A stretch of DNA of 64,000 bases from Prunus persica (GCF_000346465.2 NC_034014.1:9484505-9548504); one strand, 5' to 3'; shown: positions 12,441 to 23,665, counted from the first letter of the stretch. The notes: generated by a model not told the origin, from the letters alone. A program made the numbers and translations.

Positions 12441-12888
12441 GGCATTGTTTAACAATTCAATTAATAGGAAGATGCTTAAACCCCATATATACCTGTAAGC
12501 CATCATTGTAAAACATAGTTAAAATTCCGAAATGAAACATAAGAAAATCATAGAGAAAATATTTACTTGACAAAATGAAACATAAGAATGAAAGAGACAG
12601 AGAGAAACCAAGACAAAATTAGCCAAAATAGAGAAGATTAAAATTCGGAAATCAAACACCCAATTTCAGAAATCCTAACAAACTATTTAAAACTTGGAAG
12701 AGCACGTGTGATGACAAAAAAGAGATAGGATTCGAAATAATAACCTGGTAAATAGCTTGAACACTATCCCTCCTATACGAATTTAAATCTTCTCTCTTTC
12801 TGAGTTTGAACACTACCTCCTTTATATGAGCACAAACAGTTTTTAGCTATACCAGCACCAAGAAAAAACACATAATAAGAAGAGCAAC
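12441..12888. other. End of A1 backbone before the CACTA insertion
   Basis: Colinear with about 42290-42676, where the CACTA element is absent. AT-rich with CTTTCTGAG and similar short motifs; no gene was seen. Confidence 0.65.
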
Positions 12889-12899
12889 CACTACTACAA

Positions 12900-13960
12900 A
12901 AAGTGAAAAAGACGACCAGAAAACAACGACGGTCTAAGTGAAAACCGTCGTGGTTTATAAAAAGACGACGGTTCTAAAAACACCGTCGTGTAATACAACC
13001 TTAGACAACTAAAAAATGGAGTTTCAAATGGCTGTTCAAAAACAACGACGTAAATAATTAAACAACCGACGTCTATTTGAAACAGATTTCCTCAGTGTAA
13101 AATCAATGCCAACAAAGAACGGCAGAAGTTATGAATCGACCGACGTAGAAAGTAAAGACGACGATTTCAATAAAAACTGCCGTTTTTACTCATAAAATAA
13201 CACGATGAGGTTTTCGTATAAGACGCCGTATAATTACAAACAAATCCACGGCTTTAAAATACAAAATACCGCCGTATTAAATTAATTTACAACGACGGAA
13301 AATATAAATATATCGACGTCATTCTCGTATAGTTCTACTACGTTATCTTTAAATCGTACAATAAAATTTATCGTCGTATTTATTCATTTTTTACGTCGTA
13401 CCTTTAATTTTAACGGTCGTCTTAATAAGAATTTTTGTTAACAATTTTTTTCTTTGATTTTCTTATCCTACGTCGGTAGATCTACTTAATGACAAGAATT
13501 GAAATAACCACGACGGTTTATATAGAACACCGCCGACATAATCAGTTTTGTCTGAGATCCCAAGGGTTACGAAATCTTACCAGATGGAACTCTGTTCCAC
13601 ATCATAATCTTAACAGATGACACAGATTTGCAAATATTGCGTCGTGTTAGTTTACAAATTCTAGAACATTAATTTCCCTCATTTTAAATTTCCTCGGGAA
13701 AGAAAAATCTATTTATCACGCTTTGGAATTGAAAACTAAAACTGAAAGAATACGGGAAAAAAAACTCCATTTATAATTTAAAATTAAAATCCACGTCGGT
13801 TGTAGTACACTTAACGACGTTTAACAAAATAATCTACGTCGGTAATTATAAATCTACCGCCATCGTAACTTAATATAGACGACGAGAAAAGACGACGGTA
13901 GAACAGAAAACCGCCGTTGTTTCAGTTTCTTTAACATATCTTTCTGCAGGACTTGTGTAG
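12900..13960. repeat. Subterminal CGTCG-type repeats of the truncated CACTA
   Basis: Short motifs such as ACGACGGT, ACCGTCGT, GACGTCG and CCACGTCGG recur every few tens of bases in both orientations, often as facing pairs. In CACTA elements such subterminal motifs are transposase (TNPA-like) binding sites; that function here is inference. They continue between all the element's exons. Confidence 0.8.
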
Positions 13961-13975
13961 TTCAAAGCATTGACA

Positions 13976-14391
13976 ATGTCTTCATCATATCTCCCAGAAA
14001 CTACTGATTCAATTGCTCATGCTTTAGAGGCCATCTGAAGCCATTTCTATTCTTTATCGCATTCTTGAAACCCATCTTCTTCTTCTGAAGCTCTACGGAT
14101 AAAGGAAGAGGCTATCACAATAAATCCGACGGATCTTCTTAGGCAAGAAAATCAAGCAGAGGATCAGGCACATCTGATCTTCAGATTTCCCTGAGAAGCG
14201 AACTTTCCTTCGACAGCGAGTGGAGGCCAGGCTTGCATCTCTTTTGATGGAAAGCAAGGAGTATTCAGAAGCACTAAGTGTCCTATCAGGCTTGATCAAG
14301 GAAGTGAGAAGGCTAGTTGACAAGCTTCTTCTTGTGGACATATATTTGATGCGAGTAAGCTCAATTTCTCTTTGAGAAAACATCCAAATTA
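13976..14391 (+). pseudogene. RPN6: Captured fragment of 26S proteasome subunit RPN6 (PSMD11) gene
   Basis: The plus strand reads MSSSYLPETTDSIAHALEA from the ATG at 13976, the N-terminus of plant RPN6, a lid subunit of the 26S proteasome. Further shifted pieces follow: SEAISILYRILE, PSSSSEALRIKEEAIT, DLLRQENQAED, then RTFLRQRVEARLASLLMES, KEYSEALSVLSGLIKEVRRL and SKLNFSLRK. The order is that of RPN6, with a jump of roughly 60 residues in the middle and several small frame breaks, so no functional protein is possible. The fragment lies between subterminal repeats and the transposon's own 5' UTR, on the same strand as the transposon gene. The same fragment is in the A3 element (60660-61068 minus). 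Confidence 0.88.
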
Positions 14392-15169
14392 TTATCTTTG
14401 AGACATGAGAGACTGAGAGAGGAAGAACTTGGAACCTTAAATGTAAACCGAAAATGAATGAAAGCGACAAATTTATAGAATAAATTTTTAAAACCAACGG
14501 CGGTCCTTACAAACAAACCGCCGTTTAAATTGTAAAATCAACGTCGGTATGATCGACGTATATTACAGAAATCCACGTCGGTAAATTAATAAAAACGACG
14601 TGTTAAATAATATACCATGACGCGAGTTATTACTTATGTACTTTAATTTTTGAGTTTACTACGATGGTACCTACAAACTACTGTCGTATTTATTTACCAC
14701 GTCCGAAGTTAAATGTACCGTCGTATTTTGTAATTTATACGTCGTAGTTATATGTAACCGCCATATTATTTTTTTGAAATGGTTTTATATGTAAGCAACT
14801 TTTCGTCTACTTGACTTACACATTTGTTGTTTTTATATTCTTATTTTATTTAAATCTGTCATCCAAAAAAGAAACTTTACATATTGCAGAATATTAATTT
14901 CCTTCGTTTTAAATTTCCTCCGGAAAAAAAACTCTATTTATAACGCACTGTAATTGAAAAATAAACTGAAAGGTCACGGGAAAAAAAATTCTATTCATAA
15001 TTTAAAAATTAAAATCCACGTCGGTTATATTAAACCTAACGACGTTAAATGAAATGATTCCACGTCGAATGAAAAATATTGCGTCGTTTTAGTTAAAAAC
15101 GACGTAGTTAAATGTAACCGCCGTATTATTTTTTTGAAATGGTTTTATATGTAAGCAACTTTTCGACTT

Positions 15170-15344
15170 ACACATGCACTGTTTCCAAACCCGATTAAAA
15201 ATTTCAATCTCCCAGAGAAACCTTTTCGTCTTTTTTCCTTGTCAGAGCATTGTCAGAGTTTCTCATCGTCTTCCTCTCGTCTTCTTCGTCGTCTCTGAAC
15301 TTAAACATCGATCATCTTCCTCTTGCTTTCATTGCACGCAAAAG
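15170..15344 (+). other. Probable 5' UTR exon of the CACTA PF03004 gene
   Basis: A CT-rich leader ends at AAAAG followed by GTAAGC (donor at 15345). Acceptors occur at about 15630 (TTGCAG) and just before 16017 (TTGCAG), upstream of the coding ATG at 16031. The matching segment in A3 has its donor after 60052 (minus). An open frame across this exon is not considered coding. Confidence 0.5.
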
Positions 15345-16030
15345 GTAAGCTTTCATTTTCACTATTTTGGTTACTGTTTTGCATGCTCATACGTTTTTTG
15401 TTTGAAAAATCTTTTTACCTTTTTTCTGGCCAAAATCATTTTACTTCTTTCCAAGTTTGATAAAATATACAGACAAAGAGAGAAAGTTTCCAACTTTGAA
15501 GACAACTACATCAACTAAATAAGACGACGGTAGACCACGACGGTTCGTCAGTTGTTCTAGCGTCGTCTGAAAATTGACAAAGTTGTTTTTAAAATAATAG
15601 TCTTTTTTTATATGCTTGTTTAATTGCAGGTTTGATTTCGCTGAACAATGGTTTTTGTTTTTCCCTTATTTGATAAAATATAAAGAAAAAGAAACTAGGG
15701 TTGGTATCTAATATAGACGACAAAATATCTTATTGTTTTACGTCGTGTGAATGTTAATACCACGACGGTGTATTACTATTGACGTCGTATGAACATAAAT
15801 ACCACGACGTTATATAATTAATAGTTTACCACGACGGTGTATTACTATTGACGTCGTGTGAACATATATACCACGACGTTATATAAATAATGGTTTTAAA
15901 CATTTATTACGTCTGAGATTATTTCATTGCGTCGTCTAAAATCATATCATACGTCGTATTTTTTTAATACCGTCGTTTGTGTTCTTAATGTTTTCCTGAA
16001 ATATTTTCACTTGCAGTTTTGTCTGTTAAA

Positions 16031-16840
16031 ATGGTTTCTCAACAACAAACTAAGGATTCTGGCTCCAAGAAGCTTGGAGTGGTAGCTCCCCAAGACAAGT
16101 CTTCGAAGGAGATGAAGTCTTCGAAGAAGATGAAGTTTGCTTCATCATCTGCTGAGACAGAACCAACCAGCCAGACAACAATCTCTGATGATTCAAAGAC
16201 TGGTCGAGGTATGAGCACAATGCCTCGTGTTGTGAAGAGAAAGCTTCAGAAACTGAGGCCAATTGTTGAGTACAATAAAAGGGGGAAAGGTGTTGGCCAA
16301 GCACATATTGAGATGCAGTCGTATATTGGTGTCTTGGCACGCTCCAGGATCCCACTTGTGGACAAGAAATGGTCCCAAATCCCAAAGGATATAAAGGAGC
16401 AGATTTGGGAAGCAGTTGACATGGCTTTTGTCGTAGGCCAAGGGGGCAAGACCTCTGTTTTATCTTCTGCTGCCAAAAAATGGAAGGATTTCAAGTCTAC
16501 ACTAACGAGGCATTATATCCTTCCATACACCAATGACAGGGAGAAATTAAGCCAACCCCCTGAAACATATAAATTCATAGAGAAAGCACAATGGGATGCC
16601 TTTGTAGCTTCAAGGCTATCCAAAGATTTTCAGTCTGTGCATTCTCAACATTCACAGATTAGGGAAAAACTCGAGTACAATCATCGATTGTCTCGAAAAG
16701 GATATGCTGGATTGGAGGATCAATTGGAGGAAACCATGCCTGGGGTAGAAATTGATCGATCTACCTTATGGAAGAGAGCTAGACAGGACAAACATGGTAA
16801 CATCCCTGATCCAAAGGTGGCAGAGAAGGCAAAATTAATT
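16031..16840 (+). pseudogene. First coding exon of CACTA PF03004 (Ptta/En/Spm) protein, truncated gene
   Basis: The exon opens with ATG GTT TCT CAA after a TTGCAG acceptor and encodes 270 residues ending AEKAKLI before donor GTAAGC. Residues about 55-270 match the plant Ptta/En/Spm transposon protein family (PF03004), with KRKLQKLRPIVEYNKRGKG, a WEAVDMAFVVGQGGK segment and a final KHGNIPDPKVAEKAK. The N-terminus is Lys/Ser-rich. All downstream exons, present in the A3 element, were lost with the transposon's right half, so no complete protein can be made. The A3 version has five extra residues near position 20. Confidence 0.88.
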
Positions 16841-17123
16841 GTAAGCCTACTCACTCTGTTTTAAATTTTTATTAAACTGTGAATTATTCTTATTACGTCG
16901 TATGTTATATTTTTCGTCGTGTGAATGATATTACCACGTCGAAAAGTTTTTAAAAATGGTTGAAGTAGTTGAATAGGAGGATCACTATGACTATAGCCCT
17001 TGGTAAATTTACCGAAGACAAAAATAATTTATTTGATATTATGGATGACTGGTTACGGAGGGACCATTTCGTTTTTGTAGGTTGGTCTAGCCTATTGCTC
17101 CCATTAGTCAAAATTGAGCGTTG

Positions 17124-17543
17124 TTAGGTTCAATGGTTCTTAAACTTTGACACAATTTCTATTTTGATCCCTCAATTTCCAAAATCGTTCCCATGGTCCG
17201 TCAATTTTGTTAACTTTTTCTTTTATATTTGAGCATATGCATGGCACATGGTGTACTATTGAGGGTCAAAATCGAAAATTAGTTCACTCCTCGGGTAAAT
17301 TAAAAATATTCAGATGGTGAAAGGAATATTCATTTGTTGGGAGAAAGGAATATTCGTATGGTGGAAATTAAAAATAATACAAAAAGACCATTTTACCCCT
17401 GTTTTTAGCGGAAAAGATAACAAAACTGATGGCATGACCATTTTGTCCTAACAAAACTGAAGTTGAAGGACCACGAGAACGATTTTAGAAATTGAGGGAC
17501 CAAAATGCAAATCAGATCAAAGTTCAAAGACTATTAGACCTAA
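17124..17543. mobile_element. Long-TIR MITE, type 1 (copy in A2)
   Basis: Positional equivalent of 4521-4977, with the same TTAGGTTC and GACCTAA ends and complementary arms. It is shorter in the centre. Confidence 0.7.
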
Positions 17544-17895
17544 AATCCTAAAACCTAATAAAGTTCATAAGCAATCTATAGTGGTTTCCCATAGAATAAG
17601 CAAATATAATTTTCAGTGCATTTCTTTTCAGACAAATAGGGCTTGGTTCTTCAGAAAAAAAAAATGGCTTGGTTCATGGTCTCTCCTTTCCATTTTTATT
17701 TATTTAAGAATGACCAAGATTGGAGATTTGGTTGTATCTCAGTGCTTACGCACTCCAAATCCATGGTTGGATATATGATCATACCTTCCAATTTGTTATT
17801 GTAACGGAAAAATAGCTCACCAGAAAACTGGAAGATGGTCTATCACTCTGAAACCTTTTCTTTTCTTGTTACATTGGCCCAAAGCCCAAAAAGCT

Positions 17896-18410
17896 GGGTT
17901 AATCGTTTTATTAGTCCCTGAATTTAGACCCAATTTGCATTTGAGTCCCTCAATTTTCAAAATGGTTCCCGTGGTCCTTTAACTTCACTTTCGTTAGGAC
18001 AAATGGTCTTGTCGTCAATTTTGTTAACTTTTTCAGTTAAATGCATGGGAAAAATGGTATTTTTATATTAAAACCAAAAAAATGAATAAAAAATAATATT
18101 TTTAAAATAACAATAAAAGAAAATCAAATAAAAAACCAACCAAAAAAAAAAAAGAAAGTTTTGGGAGGAGTATAAATTGAAATATAGGGGGGGAGAGAGA
18201 GTTTATTTTTAATTTTTTATTCATATTTTAATCAATTTTGATACAAAACCATTTTGCCCATGCATTTAACACAAAAGTTAACAAAATTGACGGCTGGACC
18301 ATTTGTTCTAAATAAAAACTAAAGTTAAAGGACCACGGGAACTGTTTTAGAAATTGAGGGAATCAAATGCAAATTGGGTCTAAGTTCAAGAACTAATAAA
18401 ACGATTAACC
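17896..18410. mobile_element. MULE-type MITE (copy in A2)
   Basis: Positional equivalent of 5334-5849. The left TSD is CCAAAAAGCT and the right copy has mutated to CCGAAAAGCT. Confidence 0.8.
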
Positions 18411-18473
18411 CCGAAAAGCTAAACAAACCACCAATGCTTATACAAACGATCCAATCCAAAGCAAAAACTCATA

Positions 18474-19475
18474 AGCCCCGTTTGGTGGACTGGATTGGAT
18501 TGATTATGATAAGACTTCGAGTGTTGGACTGAGTTGGACTTTAAGTCCTCTGAGTTGTTCGAAAATGCTATAAGAGCATCTCCAACAGTAGTAGCAAAAA
18601 ACAACTCTTCAAATTGAAGTTTGTTAACCTACGTGGAAATATGAAAAGCCTTATTTGCTATTTGAATAAAATTTATTCCAACAGACTCTTCAATTCAATT
18701 AATGCAATATCATGAAAAAGAATGAAAAATATGAAAACAAGTGAAAAATGTCTATGTATTTATTATATGAAAAGAGAAAAAAAAAAAAACATGTTTTTAA
18801 CATTTTCAAGGTATGTTTTGTTTTGCCAAAGTAAAATTAAATGTTTGAAGAGCCAAAGTCAACTTATCAGTCCTGAAGAGAGATAAAGAAGTTGTAGCTT
18901 TGATTACTGAGGTTGAATAGGCTATTGGAGGGAGTTTTTCTAATGTGGCTCACCTATTTTAGAATTCCAAAGATGTTGAAGAGGCTATTGGAGATGCCCT
19001 AATGAGGGAGTTGTGGGAGGGGTTCGATCCCACTATCCAACAGGAGAGAGAAAATATTGGACTTCAACTTTTTTTATAATTGAATGGTTGGATTGAATCC
19101 CTCATTGAACCCCCTCACCAAAATACCTCTCATTATAGAAGCACCTTCAGTTGTTTGGTAGATCAATAAGCAGCACTAGACTGGACTTAAGTCCATTGCA
19201 CTGTTTGGTACAAGACTATACTGGACTGCATTGGACTTCAATATTTTTTATATATGTATTTTTTTGTGTTTATTTAATATCAGAAATAATTAAATTTATG
19301 AAAAAACATGCGCACATAATTAAAAGTAAGAAAGCCCCATCACATACTACTTATTTGCTTTTACCCCGTCACAGTAAAACATGTCCAAATATAACAAAGT
19401 AAAAACTCACCAATCCAATCTGGATTGGACCTATGTCCAATTAATTGGACTCATCTAGTTCAATTCGGCCCACCA
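18474..19475. mobile_element. GCCCCGTTTGGTGG element, right end cut (A2)
   Basis: Equivalent of 5914-6845. The right terminus stops at GGCCCACCAA, then unrelated sequence follows. It contains the Tourist-like MITE at 18574-18997. Confidence 0.6.
18574..18997. mobile_element. Tourist-like MITE (copy in A2)
   Basis: Ends GAGCATCTCCAACAG and TTGGAGATGC; equivalent of 6013-6433. Confidence 0.65.
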
Positions 19476-20550
19476 ATTCGGCGCCACGTGTCAAAAAATA
19501 AGTATAGCCACCCGGGGATACTATTTAAATACACTATATTCAAATGGTATTGGCCCATGGCTATACTATTTAATTAAAAAACAATAAGAAAAAAGTACCC
19601 TCCTAATTGCATTAGTTTGTACTTTATACATATTAATTTGCTAGTTTCAACATATCTAAACTAGATATTAATCAGCCACTATATAATATTGTAATATAAT
19701 TTTTATGACATGCATTATTCTTAATGAATAGTATGTGAGAATTATTTTGTATAATACGTGAATTTTGTGTCTTACTGCAAATTTTGTAAAAAATACGTGT
19801 ATTAAATATTAGAAATACGTATGTACATGCACAATACGACTATTCCACATTTCTATTTTAAAAAACGTGAGACGTGCATAAAACACGAATGTATTATTAA
19901 AAAATACGTACGTACGTATATACTAGAGTATTAAATGTGAAAGAGCTAAATTCTTTATATGGGTAATAACTCTGGAAAAGTAAAAAATTAAAATAGGACA
20001 ATAGAGACTCGAGTAATGGCCTAATAGTAATGGATAACTACTCTTATCGATAAACGAAAATCGGGAAAAAAAATTAAAAGAAAAAAAGGATCCCAATATA
20101 TATAAAAGACTATAGCCACTCGTCTATACTATTTATTGACGACAATTTTTTATTATAAAAAAAACAGTAACGCCGCCCCACTATACTATCTTTTTAAAAA
20201 CATTTGAAAAACTCTAGTATAGCCGCACGACTATACGATTTATATATATATATATATAAAGTGAATAGATTCACGGCCCTTTTTCGTCCACGTGTAAAAT
20301 AGTATAGCCGTGCGGCTATAGTTGAAAAATTAAACATGGAGTATACCCCCACCAATTAGCCGCCACGTGTCAAAACTAGTCTATTTTTGAAAAAAAAAAA
20401 CATGGAGTATAGTCGAGCAGCTGTAAAATTTTTTTTATAAAAAAAAAGGACCCTCTAGCACCACTTGTCAAAAATTAATTATTTTTTTATTTTTTAAATC
20501 GTAGTATAGCCTCCCAGCTATATTATTTAAATGCATTCACGCCCGCTACA
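19476..20550. repeat. Cluster of TATAGCC quasi-palindromes, A2-specific
   Basis: About eight copies of a roughly 20-bp imperfect palindrome of the form AGTATAGCCGNNCGGCTATA occur near 19504, 19550, 20105, 20170, 20215, 20300, 20405 and 20502. GCCACGTGTCAAAA recurs near 19481 and 20352. There is no coding sequence. A1 has different sequence at the same place (6842-7027), so this is a replacement or insertion in A2, or a deletion in A1. Confidence 0.65.
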
Positions 20551-20960
20551 CCCGACTTACAAAGTTTCGTAAATATTTTTTCGCAGTTGTATTTAAATAG
20601 ACGTCAGTTTCAACAATTTCATATTTTAATTTTCGCGCGTGTGATAGATCGTCGTCTTAAAAGTTTTCCTTTATTGCCATATTTTTTTAAAGGCCCATCT
20701 TAGCAGTTTTTGTTTTTGTTTTTGTTTTTGTTTTGGTCATTTATAGCGTGTAAACTGCTAAGATGGATGTTTAGAAAAATAAGGGCAATAAAGGAAAACT
20801 TTTAAGATGACAATTTATCACACGCGCTCAATTAAAATATGAAACTGTTGAAACAGACATCTATATAAATAGATTGCGAAAAAATATTTACGAAACTTTG
20901 TAAGTTGCGTGTGATTAAAAAAAAGCATCTTGCACGCGCAGAAGCGCTTGCAGGGAGGCG
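20551..20960. mobile_element. Foldback element with arms of about 160 bp (A2)
   Basis: The left arm starts CTTACAAAGTTTCGTAAATA at about 20556 and is complemented by TATTTACGAAACTTTGTAAG ending at about 20904. Arms pair through the GTTTCAACA and TTAAAAGTTTTCCTTTAT segments, leaving a TTTTTG repeat loop near 20710-20735. No coding sequence is present. A1 keeps only the right arm. Confidence 0.75.
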
Positions 20961-21581
20961 TCAAATAAACTTTAGGAGCTATGGGGATTCTTATTCAATT
21001 AATTACCCACATATTAATATTATCCAAAGCAAATTCAACATGAATTGGAAAATCTCAAATAATTTAAGTAAAATAATATTTTCATTTCACACAACGTCGT
21101 AGTTTTAGATTATGTACATATGTATATATTAACATAATATGCACATAAGAGAGACATGCAACGATCAAGACCACTTGCACCACCCATTCCTCTCTAATTG
21201 ATCTTTCACTTTTTCATTGTCAATCTATACATAAATAGCATGAGATGAGACCAAACTTAAACATATACTTTTAAATTTGTACTAATCAAATTTTTGCATA
21301 ATTTGGGAACATGTATACTCACCTTCAATTTTGATAGTTTATCCTTTGCTGCATGCCTATTTATTTATAAATTTTTTTAAAAAACTTAATTAAGGGGATT
21401 AAATGGGTAATTTAGTTTAAATTAATAGAATATAACACTATAATATATCGAATCTATGGATATAAATGAAAATTTTATTAAATATTTGACTGAAGTTTGG
21501 ATTACCTAAATTTTTGTCTTCAATAATGCATTGTGTATACGATATATTGAGTGAAATGCATAACAATTGTCTAATATCGAT
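20961..21581. other. A2 backbone spacer, no gene seen
   Basis: Colinear with about 7150-7780 of A1. AT-rich, interrupted at 21586/27951 by the copia element. Confidence 0.65.
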
Positions 21582-21586
21582 GATAT

Positions 21587-21844
21587 TGTTAATGTATACA
21601 TTTTGGGTTTTTCTTTTGGCTTCCCTTGACAACTTTGTAATAGGATTTCTATTGTTATTTATCAAGCTCAAGCTTAGATTAAGAATAGCTTCTCTAGGTG
21701 TTCTTAACTAACAACTATCCTATGGAGATTCAAGCAATTTGACAAAGATAAGTATTTGGCCAAGGTCTAGAGTGTGTGAAGGTTGTTGTGTTCTTGATTG
21801 AATATCCTTTAAATTTACCCCTCGTGACCTAAGTACCAATTTCA
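21587..21844 (+). repeat. 5' LTR of copia element
   Basis: 258 bp, TG...CA ends, one mismatch to the 3' LTR. Confidence 0.93.
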
Positions 21845-21846
21845 AT

Positions 21847-21858
21847 TGGTATCAGAGC
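21847..21858 (+). promoter_or_regulatory. Primer-binding site (initiator Met tRNA type)
   Basis: TGGTATCAGAGC begins two bases after the 5' LTR, the classic sequence complementary to the initiator methionine tRNA 3' end used by many plant copia elements. Confidence 0.85.
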
Positions 21859-21925
21859 ACCAGCTCTTAACATAAATAGAGAGATCCTTTGGGTGCTAGT
21901 TGGTATTAGGTGTGCAAACATAAAA

Positions 21926-23665
21926 ATGGATCAAATTGCTCCTTGCATTCATGATGAACTTGCCTTGTTTGTTAAGAATTATAGAAGGGTTGTCAAAGAT
22001 AAAACCAAAGTCACTAGGAATTGTCAGAATCTTCCTAGTTTGTCTACATGTGTGTCTCAAGACAATGTTTTTAAGGAGATGAATGTTTTGGACTCTTATG
22101 GCTTTAGGGAGGACAAAAGTTTGAAAGGTCTTGTAAAGTGCTATCTATGTGGTGGTACTGGTCACATTGATATGGAATGTGCAAATAACCACAAGACAAA
22201 GTTTAATGGGAGAGAAGAGTCAATTATTGCACAATGGAGTGATAATGGTAGTGATGATTCCAATAGCTATATCACTTCATCTTATGAAGAGGCAAATAAT
22301 TTTGCCCTTGTTGGTTTTGTTCATAACTCTAGCCTTGCTAGAGTTCCTGTAGTTAATAAAGAATCTGTGTCTAGAGATGATATGCAAAATGACCAGCCAT
22401 ATAGAGAACAAGATGACCAGTCATACAAGGAACAAGATGACCAGTCATACAGGGAACTATGTGAAAAGTATGATATGCTTTTCAATGAAACCTGTAATTT
22501 CAAAGAACATAATCTCATGATGGAAGAAAAGGTCAAGGAACTTGATGAACTGAATGAAACTCTCAAAATGGCCAAAAAGAAGTTGAGTGATAGCTTGTAT
22601 GAGAATGAAGTTGACATGTATGAATTGTATCATAAAGTTAGCACTTTTGAAAAAGAAAATTCTGATTTGATTAAGAAGTTGAATGTACTTGAAAATGACA
22701 AATCCTTGTTCCTTCATAGACTGATTTTATTTGAGTTTGAAAAGTCATTAGTTGAGCATGAAAATATAGTTGTGCATGATAAGTTTGTGGTTGAAAATTC
22801 TGATTTGCAATGCATGTTATTTGAGAAAGACATTGAGGTTCAAAACTTGTTTGAGATGATAAAATCACTTGAAAACAACATGGTTAAACAATCTGAATCT
22901 TTTGATGCTTTACAATTTGAAAATATAAGATTGGAACATGAACTTAAGTTGGAAAAAGAAAAGGTTCAAGATTTAACCATTGGTGCTGGGAAGATTGATA
23001 AAATGCTCAATTTTGGAAAATTGTTCGGTGATAAAAGAGGTTTAGGATATATAAATGAGTCTTCTACACCTTCATCATTTGAGACAATCTTTGTCAAAGA
23101 TGTGTCAACTCAAGAAGCTCCAAAATTTGTTCATGGTCTCAACTTGGGTTTTGATTCTATGAATATTGTTTCTAAGGGAAAGCTGTCTCTTCCACAATCC
23201 AAATTTGTGCCTACCTGCCACCATTGTGGTGTGAAAGGACACATTCGACCTAGGTGTCATATCCTTAGGATTGAGTCTCAAGTTTCCAAAGAAAGTGAGT
23301 TTAAGACTCATGTGTCCTCTTTTAAGGGGTATGCGACTGTAAAGTCTGTGGTTTGTACAAGAGATAAACATTCTTCACTTGCAAAATTTGGTTTCCTACA
23401 ACCAAAAAGGTTCATTCCTATATGCCATCATTGTGGCACATTAGGACACATTAGACCAAAGTGTTTTGATTTTAGGAATTTTGAGCAAAAGCCTTTTGTT
23501 CATTTCAAGAAAGTAAATGATGACTCACTTCAAACTCAAGTGAATGATCTTCTTTATAAAGTTGTCAAAATTCCTAAGGTGATCTCTTTGCCTCATAAAG
23601 TCTCAAAAGTGAAGCAAGTTTGGATCAAGAAGGAAGACCATGTTCTTCCTCATGTTGGTGACTAG
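21926..23665 (+). CDS. Gag-like remnant with three CCHC zinc knuckles
   Basis: From the first in-frame ATG (21926) the frame encodes 579 residues beginning MDQIAPCIHDELALF. One CX2CX4HX4C knuckle (CYLCGGTGHIDMEC) lies near residue 75. A long Glu/Lys/Leu-rich coiled-coil-like middle follows, including DDQSY repeats near residues 155-175. Two more knuckles (CHHCGVKGHIRPRC and CHHCGTLGHIRPKC) lie near residues 430-510. Gag proteins package retrotransposon RNA. The usual N-terminal capsid-like (UBN2-type) region is absent, so this is an internally deleted Gag that kept its frame, with the knuckle region apparently multiplied. It may still be translated; function is doubtful. Confidence 0.75.
   Translation: MDQIAPCIHDELALFVKNYRRVVKDKTKVTRNCQNLPSLSTCVSQDNVFKEMNVLDSYGFREDKSLKGLVKCYLCGGTGHIDMECANNHKTKFNGREESIIAQWSDNGSDDSNSYITSSYEEANNFALVGFVHNSSLARVPVVNKESVSRDDMQNDQPYREQDDQSYKEQDDQSYRELCEKYDMLFNETCNFKEHNLMMEEKVKELDELNETLKMAKKKLSDSLYENEVDMYELYHKVSTFEKENSDLIKKLNVLENDKSLFLHRLILFEFEKSLVEHENIVVHDKFVVENSDLQCMLFEKDIEVQNLFEMIKSLENNMVKQSESFDALQFENIRLEHELKLEKEKVQDLTIGAGKIDKMLNFGKLFGDKRGLGYINESSTPSSFETIFVKDVSTQEAPKFVHGLNLGFDSMNIVSKGKLSLPQSKFVPTCHHCGVKGHIRPRCHILRIESQVSKESEFKTHVSSFKGYATVKSVVCTRDKHSSLAKFGFLQPKRFIPICHHCGTLGHIRPKCFDFRNFEQKPFVHFKKVNDDSLQTQVNDLLYKVVKIPKVISLPHKVSKVKQVWIKKEDHVLPHVGD

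Larger units (their letters stand above)
12889..16955 (+). mobile_element. Truncated CACTA (En/Spm) transposon, left half
   Basis: It starts CACTACTACAAAAAGTG immediately after AGAGCAAC; the empty site is intact at about 42676. It matches, in reverse, the 62741 to about 58240 part of the complete element in A3: terminal and subterminal CGTCG repeats, the captured RPN6 fragment, the 5' UTR exon and the first coding exon of the PF03004 gene. It stops at about 16952-16956 in an A-rich junction, and the next base belongs to copy A2. The right half, the other TIR and the second target-site copy are missing. Confidence 0.88.

Noticed and set aside
14093..14497. Antisense open frame of 134 codons in the CACTA element (related to 60706-60951)
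   Set aside because: The opposite strand carries the RPN6-derived reading; this frame is its shadow.
15174..15518. Open frame of 114 codons upstream of the PF03004 exon
   Set aside because: It crosses the likely 5' UTR exon and its splice donor and reads into intron.
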